From Mytilisepta virgata (taxonomy: Eukaryota > Mollusca > Bivalvia > Mytilida > Mytilidae), in assembly GCA_028015205.1 (NCBI GenBank), contig CM051516.1:28696593-28760592 (forward strand): DNA of 64,000 nt, written 5' to 3'. The translations under genes and the position numbers were made by a program. Positions 24,090-37,450 of this stretch are shown here, one piece after another. The stretch's first letter is position 1. The number at the start of each line of letters is the position of its first letter. The notes under the pieces are model-generated. The model searched no databases. It saw nothing but the letters and a program-made list of their open reading frames with translations, and was not told the origin of the DNA.

Positions 24090-25422
24090 ACTTTAACACA
24101 CTCAATGGGTAGATACTGGTCAATATTATCAGTACACATTGATAAATTGTGTATTTAGAATAAACTGTAAATAATAAACACACATTTTTGATGGTTGATA
24201 ATATACAACAGCTAGGATGGGACCAGGCTGTCAGTATTTAGTAACAAATTATTGTAAATATTTTTCTACCAAAGTATTTATATGTATTTTAAGGCAGTTT
24301 TTGTGTAATCAGCATTTATTAGCTTTACTCTTGTTATTTTTATCTCGAAATAGGAGTGAAGATAAAACCAAAATAAATGTGAAATAGGAAAATAGATTGA
24401 ATGATTATTATACCAATAATTAATTCTGAAAAAAAAAAGTTTTTGAAGATGACAAACCCCGTTTTTAAAAATGGAACAATGAAAACAGGGTGTGATTGTC
24501 TGCCTAAACTATGTCACAATTTATGACAAAGGGGCAGATAACCCTTTGCATTAAATGATATGCAAAACAAAGTATCTTCCTTCACTTTGTAAAAGATGAT
24601 TAAAAAAAAGTAATTAAGATTTTAATTTTGTAAAAAATATGTTTAATAATTTTTAGTAAATATCATGCATAATGTTAATATTTTAAATGCATAGTCTGAT
24701 TAATGAAGAAGAAAATTTTGAATTGTAAGTAATTTCCTGGACTCCATGCCAACTTGCCAGATTTATTCTTTAATCAGATATAAAATAACAGTATATTTAA
24801 CAGGCATTTATTTCATGTACCTACATGTGATAAAACTTAACTTACAGGAAATGAAGGGACACAAAACACATTTGTAGGGTTAAAAGCTTCCAACATCTGA
24901 TTCATAACATTTACATATAACAAGGTCACATTACGACCTTCTTTTAACTTGTAACCATAGCATCATGTATAAAGATGTGAGAAGTTTTATATACTAGTGT
25001 TGGCCTAATATTGTAAAGCCAGTATATAGCTTACAAATAAAGAAATGTAAATAAATTTCTAAGAGTATTTTTATTGTAAAGATTTGTGATAAAATATTTG
25101 TGTTACATTTACTGATGGAGCAGTACGGGCAATTCATTATTTTATCTCCCAAATCATTCCGTCTGTTTTTTAATGAATTTGACTTCATACACTGCTAATG
25201 AGATTAAATAATTGTTGAAATGCATGTTTCTGTGCATCAAAAAGTATTCATCCAGATTTTTATTCCAAATAAACTGGATTTGCTGCTACATTGTAAAGCC
25301 AGACATGTTCAAATCTTGACTTTGTGGTTATTCTGGTGAAGGCAGTGCAAGTGTCGAAGCTTATAATATGGTGAATGGTTTATTTTGTGTACTCAACTCC
25401 CACAGCTTTTAACCCAGATCTT
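24090..25422. other. AT-rich intergenic stretch without genes
   Basis: Only short stop-filled frames and homopolymers are seen. No credible exon, RNA gene or element boundary was found. Confidence 0.5.
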
Positions 25423-25770
25423 TGGATGAATTATTGTTTAACGTCCAGTGGCAACCAGGTGCATATCAAGACGAGAACATATTGATATGTTAATGAATAT
25501 GATCCCTGCTTTGTACTAGACCGACACGCTAAGTCGGATTTTTAATGTGCTAGTTCACGAGGTAACTGTCCGCAGGAAGACATATCACCTCACTCGGACA
25601 CATTATACTGACTCCGAGCCGACCTGTCTGCTCTTACTCCTAGATGCCGCGTGCTTGGCGGAGAGGCAGCAAATACCAATTTAATTGTCTTTGGTTTGAC
25701 CCGGCCGGGGATCGAACCCGCGACCTTCCTCACTCGGGGGTGAGCACCCTACCACGAGACCATCGAGGCA
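25423..25770 (-). mobile_element. tRNA-derived SINE, family 2, full-length copy
   Basis: On the minus strand it starts 'gcctcgatggtctcgtggta', has a B-box 'gggttcgatccccggcc' and then a ~270-bp body with 'caaagacaatt' and 'tccgagtgagg'. It ends 'ctggacgttaaacaataatt'. A second copy lies in plus orientation at 27313-27629. The head resembles a tRNA with a short variable arm and is unlike the family-1 head. Confidence 0.8.
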
Positions 25771-26431
25771 GTTACAAGATCTTTGGAAATTATGCTAAAT
25801 TTTTTTTTTAAATTGACTGCTTCGGAACTTAGTACTGTATTTTCCTGCCTATAGGTCAAGACTTTTTTACTTTAAAATGACCATTTTACAATTACAAGTC
25901 TGAAGAAAGTATCAATTATACCTATAGTCCAGAAAATACAGTACTTTTTTTTTGTTTTTTGGCAAAAATGTCTGAGGTTATCACCTTGTTTAACTCCTTT
26001 CACACCTTCGACCCAAACCTTGGAAACTGCAAAATGTTCATGTATATATTGGAGATGTTCATATCATTTGAAGAATGTTTTCAAGATATTCCGTGTTGTA
26101 GAACTCCATAATTTTTCACTGGGCTGCAAATAGTGCAAATCGTGACTGTGTGATTGGCGGTTAGGAAATTAAGCTGCTCATTTTGTATCATCTCCTCTTA
26201 CAACTTTAACCCAGGTCTTTGACACTTTGCAAAATTAATGTATGTCGAAGATATAACGTCATTATATTCAAAGGATGCCAGATCGAGAGTTATACAGAAA
26301 ATATTTGTGCAGGATTTGGAACACTTGGGTTTGTATTAAAATCTTGCATGGCATTATATTTAATGTTGTATAGCCCACTATCCATCCCTGAAAAATGCCT
26401 ACCCATATTAGGATAATCTGAGCATTAAAGC

Positions 26432-26497
26432 TTGTATTGCTAGTATTGCAAGGGCAGGGTGTCTTTCAGTGAGGTCGCTCACAGTTCTAGTGATACC
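26432..26497 (+). repeat. Solo terminal fragment of the 1680-2255 repeat family
   Basis: The stretch 'ctagtattgcaagggcaggg' plus 'gaggtcgctcacagttctag' matches the right end of the repeat near 2205-2255. The body of the element is absent here. Confidence 0.5.
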
Positions 26498-27312
26498 TAA
26501 GTATGCTCTAGTAGACATTTTTCTATTACGGTATATATAGAATTTTCTGTGTAGCCTGTCACAATGATTGTGTTACTGGTCATTACCTTTTTGCTATAAA
26601 TGTGATCCTTTGAATGTTAAATGCAATACTAAATTTCTTTTGAAGGATAATTGGATGATACCATTACTGTCTAGTATTTTTCATGTTTTCAGAAATTGAA
26701 GAGATAAGTTTGGATAATTACCTTAATCAAATTGAATTATCTAATGTAGACGGTGAGAATTGTTGCAGAAAATGATATCTTCCCACTGATCTAACAAAAT
26801 TCTCTTAGTCGTTATAGTTGTATAAAAACTATAGAGAGAACCTTTCATAGATGCCCAATATCAGTTTGCAATAAAACATCATATAGTTACTACAAGTTTT
26901 TTTTAATTTCACCCTTCAGAAACAAGAACTGCCATGTCAGATTTTCAACTGTAGTATATAGGAATAGTCAATTTCTGATGTACAGTTTCATGATGACTGG
27001 CAAAGAGCCTAAAGTTTGTCAGGACATTTGGACAGACCAGTTCCTAGATACATTTTTGTATCCCTCTTTGGGGAACATAATAATGTATAGGATTTCATAT
27101 ACATCCCAAAAATGTCATAGGGATATGATTATTTTTATTCCTATTGTTTGTTTCCCTTTCTAGTGGTGATGTTTCACATATACCCACCAATTTTTTTTTG
27201 CTTACAGTTTTAACTTGGTTAATTCAGTGTTATCCACCTTGATTGAAACAAAAATGGGACCTCTAATAGTTTCCATGCAATAACTTGAAAATCTTTTTCA
27301 AATTTTGATAGA

Positions 27313-27629
27313 CCGCCTCGGTGGTCTCATGGTAGCGTGCTCACCTCAAGTGCAGAAGGTGGCGGTTTGATCCCCGGCCGGGTCAAACCAAAGACATTAA
27401 AATTGGTATTTGCGGCATCTAGGAGTAAGAGCAAAGACTGGTTGGCTCGGAGTCAGTATAATGTATAAGTATAACTGCGGACAGTTACCTCAGGAGCTAG
27501 CACATTAAAAATCTGACTGAGCGTGTTGGTCTAGTACAAAGGAGGGATCATATTCATTATCATATCAACATGTTCTTGTCCTGATATGCACCTGGTTGCC
27601 ACTGGACGTTAAACAATAATTCATCCATC
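27313..27629 (+). mobile_element. tRNA-derived SINE, family 2, second copy
   Basis: It begins 'cgcctcggtggtctcatggtag', carries a slightly degraded B-box 'cggtttgatccccggccg', and shares its body and its tail 'ctggacgttaaacaataatt' with the copy at 25423-25770. Confidence 0.8.
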
Positions 27630-28298
27630 AAATTTTGATATTTAAATCTTTCAATTCCCGAGTTATGTCCCTTTATGGAGAGAAAAATTGTACTTTGAGC
27701 GGTTTCCTTGCATGTACATGTACATATGTTTATTTCAAAAGATTCTTCAATATTTAAAAGATATTTAATCTAAATTTCAAAAAGAAACTCATATTAGTAA
27801 ACTGGTAAGAATTGTTCACAATGGCCATTGTTATGTTGTCCATCCCATGCCAAATATGCAGACCTATGCATATACAGTTTCGGTTCATTTATCTCAAATG
27901 ATTCATAGATGACTAAGATTTTATAGAGAACAAAAATATATAACCCACTTTGACTAAGAAAAATAAATTTCACTTCCAAACATTTGGAGCACAGTTGAGG
28001 ACATTAAAATGGGGTCAAAATATTATTACCCTTGGTCATAATAAGTATTTCAGTTTTCAATGTTCTTAATTTAAGATACACTCGGTAAAGTCTTTTAATA
28101 TAAAAATCATAACAGACAATGTAAGTCAAAATGTCATATCACAAGTTTTTGGAATGGACGGAAGTGCTGGGTTCTATCATCAACATTTAACACATTCATA
28201 AATCATCAACTCAGTCAGTTTCCCAGTATACACTGATAATACATGTACAGTCTGTAATCCTCTGTATTGCACCATGACTTCTATCAAATGCAATTCAT

Positions 28299-28327
28299 TC
28301 ATTTTCCCTTCTCTTTGAAATAATCAG
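28299..28327 (-). CDS. PFN4: PFN4 exon 4 (29-nt terminal exon)
   Basis: A 'tttttttttgtag' acceptor is followed by two bases that complete a split Ala codon, then GAT TAT TTC AAA GAG AAG GGA AAA TGA (DYFKEKGK-stop). This matches the DYLRKKG-type end of the family. The exon is too short to be found by ORF length. Confidence 0.82.
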
Positions 28328-31300
28328 CTACAAAAAAAAATATGTATGTGTATTTATGTTTTTATCTTAAGGACAAGTTTAACCAGTTTTTGTCAAGGAA
28401 AACAGACGTAGATTGGATAAATCTATTTTATTGACCTAACAGTCAAGACAGGAATACATTTTTCTTAAATAAATCATTTAAAGATGAAACAAGTTGAAGG
28501 AAAGAAGATTGATATCTATGCATTCCAAAAGTGAAATGTCAGATTTTGACACACTTTTGGAACATTTTTGAGATCCTTGACTAAAATTCACACAAAAACA
28601 TATTCTACTACCCTTTTTCGGACTAAAAAAAACAATCAAATAAACCAAAGTAAGCTATAACTTTAGATATACATTTTTTTTACTATTATATGATTTCAAT
28701 GGCAACTTTTTAAATGAAGTCAAAGGCATCAAATTAATTCATTCCACAATATATTTAGAATTTTTATCTATAAGATTTCAATATGGAATTTTGTTTTCTT
28801 GGTGAGTTTTCAGCAGTATAAAAAAAATCTGATGGTACACTATTTAGCTGAACGTATTTGTATTTTACTACAATTTTTACACCACATTCAAATGTTCAAA
28901 TGCAAATTAACTAAATTTTATTTCTTTCAGAAAGTTTCATCAACTCCAAAAATTTAAACAATAAAATATAATTATTCACACAAATATAGAACAGTTATTA
29001 CGATCAAACTTTTTTTGAAACTGAATCAAAATAAAAGAAAACTGATGAATTTTGGTTTTACATAAAATTAAATTAACCTTACAAATTCACATTTACGTTC
29101 ATGATTTTTCTCTTTAAATTATGAAAAACTTTTATGTAAATTAGACTGTTTTGACATTACATATGAAAAATTGTTTTAATACAACTAAAATTCTACTGTG
29201 TTTTATCCAATATTTTCCAATATAAAGTATTGGCCCCTTCCAGTTAATTACATATTACCTCCCCTTGTTTCTATGTCAAAGACCAAATTATGTTGTTATT
29301 GCTGAAAAAACACTACCTGTTCCATTGAATAAAATAGCTATATATATCTGCTCATAATGTCACACATATAATAGGTAATACACAGGTAAAAATATGCAAA
29401 TTTATTGCATGTTCCAGTATAAAATTAAAGAACCTTTGTGAGCACGCTCACATACCCCATGTCTTCATATTGTCACTGGAGAAACAAAATCTCACTTCAC
29501 AAGTAAAATGAACACAATCAAATGCTTACCTTCACATATTTATTCTAATTTGAATGGCAGCATGTTGGGAATATGGAACAGGGATTACTCTAGCATCGTA
29601 TACCTTGTCTTTTAGTATATACATATAGTCAATACAGGAGCCAGAAATATGAGTAGGTGAATGCACAACTTGACGGAAATCTTTTGTAGCCAATGCTTTT
29701 ATTAAAAAAAAAAATTGAATCGTAATTTCGTGTCGATATGCACATCTACGTAGTATGTCCTTATTATCTGAAAAGGTTTCATGAAATTCTGTTGTGTGGT
29801 TTGAGAGGAGTTGCGATTACAAACTGTTGCAGTAGTACATTAAATTAAATAAGTTCAAAGGGGCGTAACTCCTAGAAAAAAAATTGAATTGCAATTTCCT
29901 GTCGATATGCACAACTACATATAGTATTTCCTTATTATCTAAAAAGGTTTCGTGAAATTCTGTTGTGTGGTTTGAGAGGAGTTGCGATGACAAACTGTTG
30001 CAGTAGTACATTAAAGTAAATAAGTTCAAAGGGGCGTAACTCCTAGAAAAAAAATTGAATCGCAATTTCCTGTCGATATACACAACTACATAGTATGTCT
30101 TTATTATCTAAAAAGGTTTCGTGAAATTCTGTTGTGTGGATTGAGAGGAGTTGTGATGACAAGAAACAGGACTGACGGACGAACAGACGGGTCAAAAACA
30201 TTATACCCTCTGCAACCCGTTGCGAGGGGTATAATAACAGATGCACTTCCATAGTTAGAGAACAGATGAGGTAATTTAAGATAAATTGGAAATCTATCAG
30301 TTCAGTGGCCATTTTTCTCTCTCAAAGGCATAATATGATACTTTCAGTTCCCTTAATTAAAATTTCCGTGATACAGTGAAACTCTGTAGTGTCCAACTAC
30401 AAAGGACTTAAAGAAAACTGTGACTGATCAAGTGTTACGACTCATCCATATTAAATTTTTATCTACAATTGAATCACACAAATAATGTTGTACACTTTGT
30501 TTTTTTCAAAACGTGATAACAAAATGTGAAAAAATTAATTTGCATAAATTTCATTGATTTGTGGAAACAACAATTTAAAGGGCTTAAAATAAGCTAAGAA
30601 ACTACATTATATGAAAGAAAAAACATATGACTACCGTTAAATAAGAATATCACATCTGATTTCGAAATGGTAAAATAATATAACTTTGGGACTTTGTGAG
30701 TAAAAATATAGTTCAATACAACCAATGGGTTCAACTCGAGCATGTTCGAAAAAACAAGAACCGGTATTGAATTTACTTGAAATTAACGGGCAAAATTGAA
30801 GGTCCAGTCAGCAACTTCATAACCATAATATTCATATAAAGAGTATTTAACACTGACATGTTCAACTGTATATAATTCTGAGGATATTTTAGGACAGTGT
30901 ATAGCTCATACTTTTATGTAGCTCACTACGATGTCTTACAAAACTAAAGTTCTTTTGTAAACATACAATATCAAGAAAACAAACCTAATTTTTCTACAGC
31001 TTCTACACATACACTTGGATACATGTTTTCTGTATAGGTTGCTATCAGTAACATCGACTGTGTCCGTACTAATATCAACCCTCTCTTATCCTATAAATAA
31101 ATAAAGCACTGGTATTCAGTGGTGTGTGCTAAATAATTTTGACAGATAATTTTTTGTATAAATATCTGGTCATTAATATACATCAAAATTGAAGTGGTGA
31201 CAGCAAACCAAAATATTGTGAAGCAATTTCTCCATAAAAACCTCCATTTAATTTTGGCTTGTGGGCCAGGTAAACTTATATAAAAATTTGTAAGGGTTCC

Positions 31301-32961
31301 ATGGAACCCAGTGTCTTGCCTGCTTTAGCTGTGGTCTATGTTTTCAGTGTAACAGTGAAATGTACATAATTTTTCTCCACAAGTTATTTATTGATCATGA
31401 AGAAGCTTCTGTTCAAGTTTGGTAAAAATCCAGGATGATTTAAGAAAGTAATTAATGTTTTAAAAACTTAAACTGTAGACTGTATGTAATCTTAACTGGG
31501 AGAAAAACTAAGTCCATTTATATGTGAAATATGGAAAATGGGAAAATTTGTTTTACCAAATTTTCCTCTGGATACTATTTTTTTATCATGAACAAGCTTC
31601 TGTCCAAGTTTGGTAAAAATCCATGATAGTTTATAAAAGTTATTAATGTTTTAAAAACATTAATCGCAGAGTGAATGTAAATGACGACGGAATGTAGGGT
31701 CTCTATTGTCTTGCTTCCGCAATAAAAAAGGTGCAGGCTCTACAAAAATGTGGATTTCAAGCAATGACTGTTCCTTCAAAGTCTGAGTGAACTTACCAAG
31801 CCATTTCAGACAATAATTTGTGTTCAGAGTTTTTGAGGTGATTTCATAAAATCTGATGATGACAGTAAGTTATCAAATCAATGAATGGATGGATGAATTG
31901 ACCTGCCATCATAAAAAACATACTTACACATTTACCATATATGGAGTTTTTATCTGCCCTCACACATTTATATTGTCTGTCATCAAAATAGATTCCCTCT
32001 TCTCTTGTCTGTGGTGGATTCTTAAAGGCATCTAATAAAATCTGCACTTGTTCATTGTGTAGCTGGAAGTAAATACATTTATTTTTTTTAAAGTTTAATA
32101 TGTTGTCACCAAACATGATAGTGACATTGGGCAAGACTGAATTGGCAAATTTTATTTCTAAGTTTTGAGAACACAACATTGGAAACAGCAATTCTTTTTC
32201 ATATTCTGATTTGAATAATGTATCGGCATTCACTATGATGGTTTGTTTAGTTTGGGTTTTACACGGTTTTCAGCACATTTGGCTATTTGGCGGCGGCCAG
32301 TTTTTATTGGTGGAGGAAGCCTGAGTACCCGGAAAGAAACACAGACCTTCGGTAGGAAAATTGGCAATCCTTGTCAATTAAGATCGAACACACACTTTCA
32401 CAGGTGAGATTTGAACTCACAACCTGAGTGTTGACAGGTTAGTGATCATTAGTATTCATGACGAATTACCTAGACTACTCGGCCACCATGCCCCCCATTC
32501 ACTATGAATAAGCCATAGAGTAACACTATATAAACATACTTATTTCACTTTAATATTCAGATTCTGTGGACATGCACACCTCTATTATGTGTATAAACAT
32601 CCTACAAAATATTAAAGCTGTAGCTCCGAAACTGTAGGAGGAGATAGCGGACAAACCATCTAAATCTGGACGGACAAGGGTAAATTAATATGCCCCTGGA
32701 CTGTTCATCGAGGGGGTATAAAAATCTAATCTGTCTTCAGGTGTAAATCCAAAGGTATTTATAACAACCCATAGAAATAACTCAAAACTAAATCTCAATA
32801 ATGAAACTGACAATAAAAACTGATCACTTTTCTTAAAAACTCACATTAAATCCTACAGAACTGGCTCTGACAACACAATCTTTACGTCGGACTATGGCAC
32901 AATGCTGTACATGGTCTGTGGATATCAATGCATCGTGCAGTAAATTCTGCAACTGGTTCAT
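28299..32961 (-). CDS. PFN4: Profilin-4, complete core coding sequence in four exons
   Basis: Minus-strand exons 32961-32845, 32062-31928, 31090-30985 and 28327-28299 join across GT..AG introns into 128 residues with stop, against about 129 in human PFN4. Family hallmarks are an N-terminus MNQLQNLLHDAL, then QILLDAFKNPPQTREEGIYF, YKCVRAD (residues 70-76), IATYTENMYPSVC near 101-113, and a DYFKEKGK end. Profilin-4 is the divergent, testis-enriched profilin reported to bind phospholipids rather than actin or poly-proline. In mammals it acts in acrosome and manchette formation. Introns are phase 0, 0 and 1. The frame continues upstream of the chosen ATG to the acceptor of its exon (DAVK), so a longer N-terminus from the candidate leader exons at 34673, 36028 and 38485 is possible. 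The gene is transcribed away from the FAM228-like gene. Confidence 0.9.
29700..30235. repeat. ~170-bp tandem repeat element (PFN4 last intron)
   Basis: Units starting 'aattgaatcgtaatttc' or variants begin near 29713, 29882 and 30053, each with 'gtcgatatgcac', 'ttattatct' and 'gaggagttgcgat'. The block ends 'acggacgaacagacggg...tataccctctgcaacccgttgcgaggggtataata', the usual end of a common bivalve repeat. The small minus-strand ORFs here repeat with the units and are not genes. Confidence 0.7.
30985..31090 (-). CDS. PFN4: PFN4 exon 3
   Basis: Acceptor 'atttatag' and donor 'AATTAG|gtttgt' enclose 106 bases (35 codons plus one base). They encode GLILVRTQSMLLIATYTEN and MYPSVCVEAVEKL, matching the human '[21 protein letters not shown]' region. 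Confidence 0.9.
31330..31720. repeat. Two-unit repeat (PFN4 intron 2)
   Basis: 'atcatgaagaagcttctgtt' + 'caagtttggtaaaaatccag' near 31394 recurs as 'atcatgaacaagcttctgtc' + 'caagtttggtaaaaatccat' near 31586. Both are followed by 'ttaatgttttaaaaac'. It is a diverged, non-coding tandem module. Confidence 0.6.
31928..32062 (-). CDS. PFN4: PFN4 exon 2 (most conserved segment)
   Basis: Acceptor 'tacttccag' and donor 'AAATGT|gtaagt' enclose 45 codons in phase 0. They encode LHNEQVQILLDAF, PPQTREEGIYF and YKCVRADKNSIYGKC, the strongest match to vertebrate profilin-4. Confidence 0.92.
32247..32497 (-). mobile_element. tRNA-derived SINE, family 1, minus orientation (PFN4 intron 1)
   Basis: On the minus strand it reads 'catggtggccgagtagtcta' (A-box region), then 'gtgagttcaaatctcacctg' (B-box region), 'gacaaggattgccaattttc' and 'ccaataaaaactggccgccg'. 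It ends 'gaaaaccgtgtaaaaccca'. The copy is full-length with moderate decay. Confidence 0.82.
32845..32961 (-). CDS. PFN4: PFN4 core exon 1 (MNQLQ... start)
   Basis: The exon runs from acceptor 'ccttccttag' (exon edge at 32973) to donor 'TTTAAT|gtgagt'. The ATG at 32961-32959 aligns with the vertebrate PFN4 start and gives 39 codons. Twelve in-frame bases (GATGCGGTGAAG) precede it inside the same exon. Confidence 0.85.
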
Positions 32962-34079
32962 CTTCACCGCATCCTAAGGAAGGAAAAAGGTTCAAGATAT
33001 TTGATTATTTAATAAATGTATTTATTTTATTTTCCAATATTGGATAATTTGTTTTATATGCAAAAGCCAACATCAATTTAGACTTTGGAATATTCATAAC
33101 AATGTTATAAATGCTGCAACCTAAGGTTTAAAACAAGGAGCTGTCTCGGTGACAGCAAACCAGATTTTCCTTTCTTATCTTTTTTTTTTGTACATGCCTG
33201 CTTACCCTAGCTCAAACCTGCCCATCTCATGCCATGCATCCACAAACTAAAAGCATATTCTTACCATTGGAAAATCCACTTGAAAATGAATGTAAAATCT
33301 TCTCAGCTAAACGCATATATAAAAATAAATTTGTGGAAAAATTTAATCCTGCCTTTAGTTATTAACAATTTTCTCCGTAAAATACTGAAATCTACAAAAA
33401 ATACTTGTCACTATAAGCAAATCCTTTAGAAAGGTGTATTACGTATGTTTTTTTTCATGAATAAAATTAAATACAAGAAAATAAAACTGTTAACAAATGC
33501 TCAACAACTGAATTTAAAACATAAAGTAAATGATTTTAAACTGGTAACAAAATAATCATGCTACAAATTTTATTCTAATGCAATATTTAAGGTATGCTAG
33601 ATTCAAACTGGCTATCAGCATTGTGTAAAATTCATGATCTACAATGGTATAACTAAAGCAAAGGCTGCAGAATGGGTACAATAATTATGTATGAGATCTT
33701 AGAAGCTTTTTGTAACCTAAATAGAACTTTAAAAACAAATTTTTTGAAATCTCATCCAAATAAAAAAATATACAAAATGAAAAAGAAAAAATTTATCAAA
33801 TGCTGAAAATGTTCAAATAGTGTCATTATGTTATTATATTATATGTCTCCCTTGGTATATGATTTATATCATATTATATTATTATGTTCTTCTTTAATAT
33901 CTATATTCATGCAACTCTTTCTCAATATTTTTGTATATACTTTTATGCATTAATATTGTTTGTTTTATGCTCTTTGTGAGTTTTCTTTAATAAATAACTT
34001 TGAACTTTGAACTTTATATTATAGCAAAAGACATTGAGAAAATTTCTCACAATTTTCAAATTTTAAAACAATAAACTGT

Positions 34080-34360
34080 TGACACAGAGATATGTCTCGC
34101 CCACCAGCAGAAAATTCTAAAAAAAGACCTCGAAATGGTCGTAATACTGAGATGTACTGATAGTAATGCAACTTTATAGAAAATATCATTGATCTATCAC
34201 AAGGAGTTCCTATCAAACTAACTTAAGCAAAAAACTTAACCTTGAAAATTGCTAATTAATTGAAAGTCACTGGACCATGACCTAGGGGGCAGGGCCTCAA
34301 AATGGTCGACAAACTGAGATGTACTGATAGTAATGCATGGCTTCCCTTTCGTGACTTTCG
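34080..34360. repeat. Two-unit dispersed repeat
   Basis: 'cctcgaaatggtcg...actgagatgtactgatagta' (near 34128) recurs as 'cctcaaaatggtcg...actgagatgtactgatagta' (near 34291). The surrounding sequence is in the style of non-coding molluscan repeats. Confidence 0.5.
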
Positions 34361-34672
34361 TCGCAGGCGAAACAAACCACAAAGGCAACATTTTAATAAA
34401 CTTTTTATACATGCATTAGAATAGAGATAGATGTATTGTATTTTAAAACTTGCAAACATCAATCTTCATTTTGATGTCACGAATATTAGTTTGCCTAACT
34501 CTCGTATTAGGTAAACTCCGTTTCGGACGGTAAAATCTAAAACTGCCAAGCTTAAAAGAAAACACATTTATCTCGTTATCATAATTGTATCAAAATTCAA
34601 CCTCAAAAATATATAACTGTAATTCATCATAACTGTAATTCATCTTTGTAGAAAATATTTAACCCTACTTAC

Positions 34673-34681
34673 CAGATCCAT
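34673..34681 (-). CDS. PFN4: Candidate 9-nt PFN4 microexon (Met-Asp-Leu)
   Basis: On the minus strand 'ttttctaag|ATGGATCTG|gtaagtagg' shows an acceptor and a consensus donor nine bases apart. Splicing to the PFN4 exon edge at 32973 would read MDL-DAVK-MNQLQN in frame. This is either a start exon with only three codons or an internal microexon. It is unproven without transcript evidence. Confidence 0.35.
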
Positions 34682-36027
34682 CTTAGAAAATAATTCTAAT
34701 GTCTATCAAATACAATTACATTTTAAGTTTTGTAAATAACTGTAAAAAGATACAATCTGATTAAAATAAACTTTTTATACTTCACTCATTTTTTTTTTTT
34801 TTTGCCAAATTTCTTCACAAATAGTTAATAATCAGTTATTAATATTGATTCATACAAATCATTGTCGTAATGACAAATTTTGTTATATTGAAAATTACTC
34901 TGCCATACTAGCACATATACTGTGCTGATACTTCCTAAAAAAAATCCTGAAACAGTTCTCAGTCTGTGGTGTCTTTTGGTAACCTAAACTATGAAACATA
35001 TAAACATCTATATTCTATAATGTATATATAATTGAATATGATCCTGGATAATGGGATATTTTTTGTTGACATTTTTTATATGTATATATATATAGAGTCT
35101 ACTATATATATAGTTATTACCTAATAGTATATTAATTTCCTTTCTATTGGGCATATTTTAGTTTTAACCATATTTAACTTTTAATTCGTCTATCGGACAT
35201 GAATCGCCTCATGAATATTCATTACTCGACCAAATTATATTCATTACCATTAATGGATAAACTCATATATTTGTTATTGTTAACTGTTTTGAAAAATACA
35301 ATTTAATTAGGTTATACTTATCTCCCAAAACTTTGAAAATACAAAAATGTGCACCCCAAAACTACTATTAGGTAATAAAAGTTATTGAATGTGTAGCCAG
35401 GTAATAGACAAGAAAATTCTTCTATTGGTACTGGGAACAGCTCAAGTGTTCTATTGCCTCAGCCAACAGCTACACATTAAATACCTATATTATATTTACC
35501 AATATATCTAAGCTTGGTGGTCTGAATGTATAAAAATCCATTTTGACAATATTCTAGATACTTTTCTTCAGAGAAGCTAGTAAGAGGAACACTTTCTTCA
35601 CATGGGATGGCAAAAAATAAAATGACTGAAACTGTCAGTCAAATGTTCAATTGTTTTTAAATTTCAAAAGTGTCCAAGTGAAAAATAAAAAATGTAAATT
35701 ATACACTAATCAAGAGGTATTGAATACCTGTAAAGGTTAAAATTTCATTTAATTTAAGATTTTCTATTGAATAAAATCACGTACAAACAAAACTTGAATT
35801 TCTGATATAATTGAATTTTGCTAGTTCAATAGGGGTTCAATATAAACTATTTCATAAATCATGCATTGCCTGAAAAATAAGCACATGACAAATTTCAATC
35901 AAATTCCATCTATTAAAAATATCTTAATAAAGCCTAAAAACAATTTTGATGTTGGGTAAATTAACAAAAAATTGTTTTATACAAAACAAATTTCCTCCTG
36001 AGTCCCTCAATAAAAAAATATATTTAC

Positions 36028-36078
36028 CAATATGTCAACTGCACCACTGCTCTTAGAGGCATTACATTCCATGTGTGT
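36028..36078 (-). CDS. PFN4: Candidate 51-nt PFN4 upstream exon
   Basis: On the minus strand 'tttgaatag|ACACACATGG...GACATATTG|gtaaata' gives 17 open codons in phase 0 (THMECNASKSSGAVDIL). It would join in frame to the 9-nt candidate or to core exon 1. The polypyrimidine tract is weak, so this is speculative. Confidence 0.28.
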
Positions 36079-37450
36079 CTATTCAAATTATCCCGACCAA
36101 GAAATTGTTCCTTTTCACAATTTTCAAATTGGAAATAAAATCTTCAACTATTTATGATAAAATCAAAAGGTATTTAAAATGTCTTTTGTTTTTAGAAAAT
36201 AAATTAGTTCTATCTCATTCAGGATTACGCTAGTGGAAAACTTGTGTAGTCAGACTCAACCAATCGTCCTTTCTCTAGTAGATCATTTACCCAAGGCAAC
36301 CACTTAAAAGAGTTTTGAGTAGAAAACAAAATAATTAAATTTTATTTGCAGAAAGTCTTGTTAAAATGTCAAATTAATGGGATTTTAAATTTCCTTTTTT
36401 GTCATAGGAGAAAGGTAAGCATGATGAAATAAATAGTTACTTGTCAAAGCTTAGGTCAGAATTTGATTAATATTAAAATAAAAAAGACCAACTCGAATTA
36501 GTCAATACATGAATTAAATACAAAGAGATCTAATCAAAGAAGTTTATCTTAGCACATACTTGCATTTTTATTTGTTGTAAGTCTTAAAATCCTTTAAAAT
36601 GAAATCTTTTTCAGACATCTGACCACAGGATAAAGAAGTTAAAAAAAGCCATGGAAACTGGGTAAGCAATCAATAAGGCTCTATATTTTTATATAATTAT
36701 AAAATATTATAATTATTATTCTTGCACAATAATTTTTCGGTCTTTTTTTTCTCTTCTTTTGGAATTTTTTTTTTCTCAAAATTTATGCATGATACTTTTC
36801 AATTTCATGCTTGTAAAATGAAATCAAGTAATTGGTGGATATGGATTAGCATTTAATCAAGGGAATGTTTCAAAACCAAGATCTGCAGAAAACTGGATAC
36901 TTCTCTTCTTATAAAAAAGCAAAAATTTTAGTGGCATCAAAAGAAACTAAAATGTTCTGTGAACAAGCTCAAAATAATATCCTCTGCTCCAAATCAAATA
37001 ATTAATGTTTAAGTCATTATTTCCGTTCAAAAATGCTGGACAGGAATTATCATCATTATATTGTGTACTACCTTTATGTGAAGTTTCATTAAATTCATCC
37101 AACTGGTTTAGGAGGAGTTGTGCTTATGTGATTCATGAGTAAATGGACACAAACGGTTATTCATAAAAACATCCCTCCCCTTTAAACATTGTTTATGGGT
37201 TGTATACTGAGATTCTATACATATGATCAACATAACAACCAATAGTAGACTGCTGTATCTATCCTAACAAATACTTTGGCATCTACAGATATTTTTTCTC
37301 AAAACTTAAACACCAAAATGTTCAGCATATTATACAACCTTTATCAGTATGAAAATATTCCCTATAATTTTGGATTTTTCTATATGTGTAACTATTAGCA
37401 GAAAACTTCTCATGTTCAATGCAACTTGGCGTTGTTGATTGTTTTTCAAG

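Noticed and set aside
29817..30312. Minus-strand ORFs of 88-89 residues with repeated motifs
   Set aside because: They arise from the ~170-bp tandem unit; the residue repeats simply mirror the DNA repeat.
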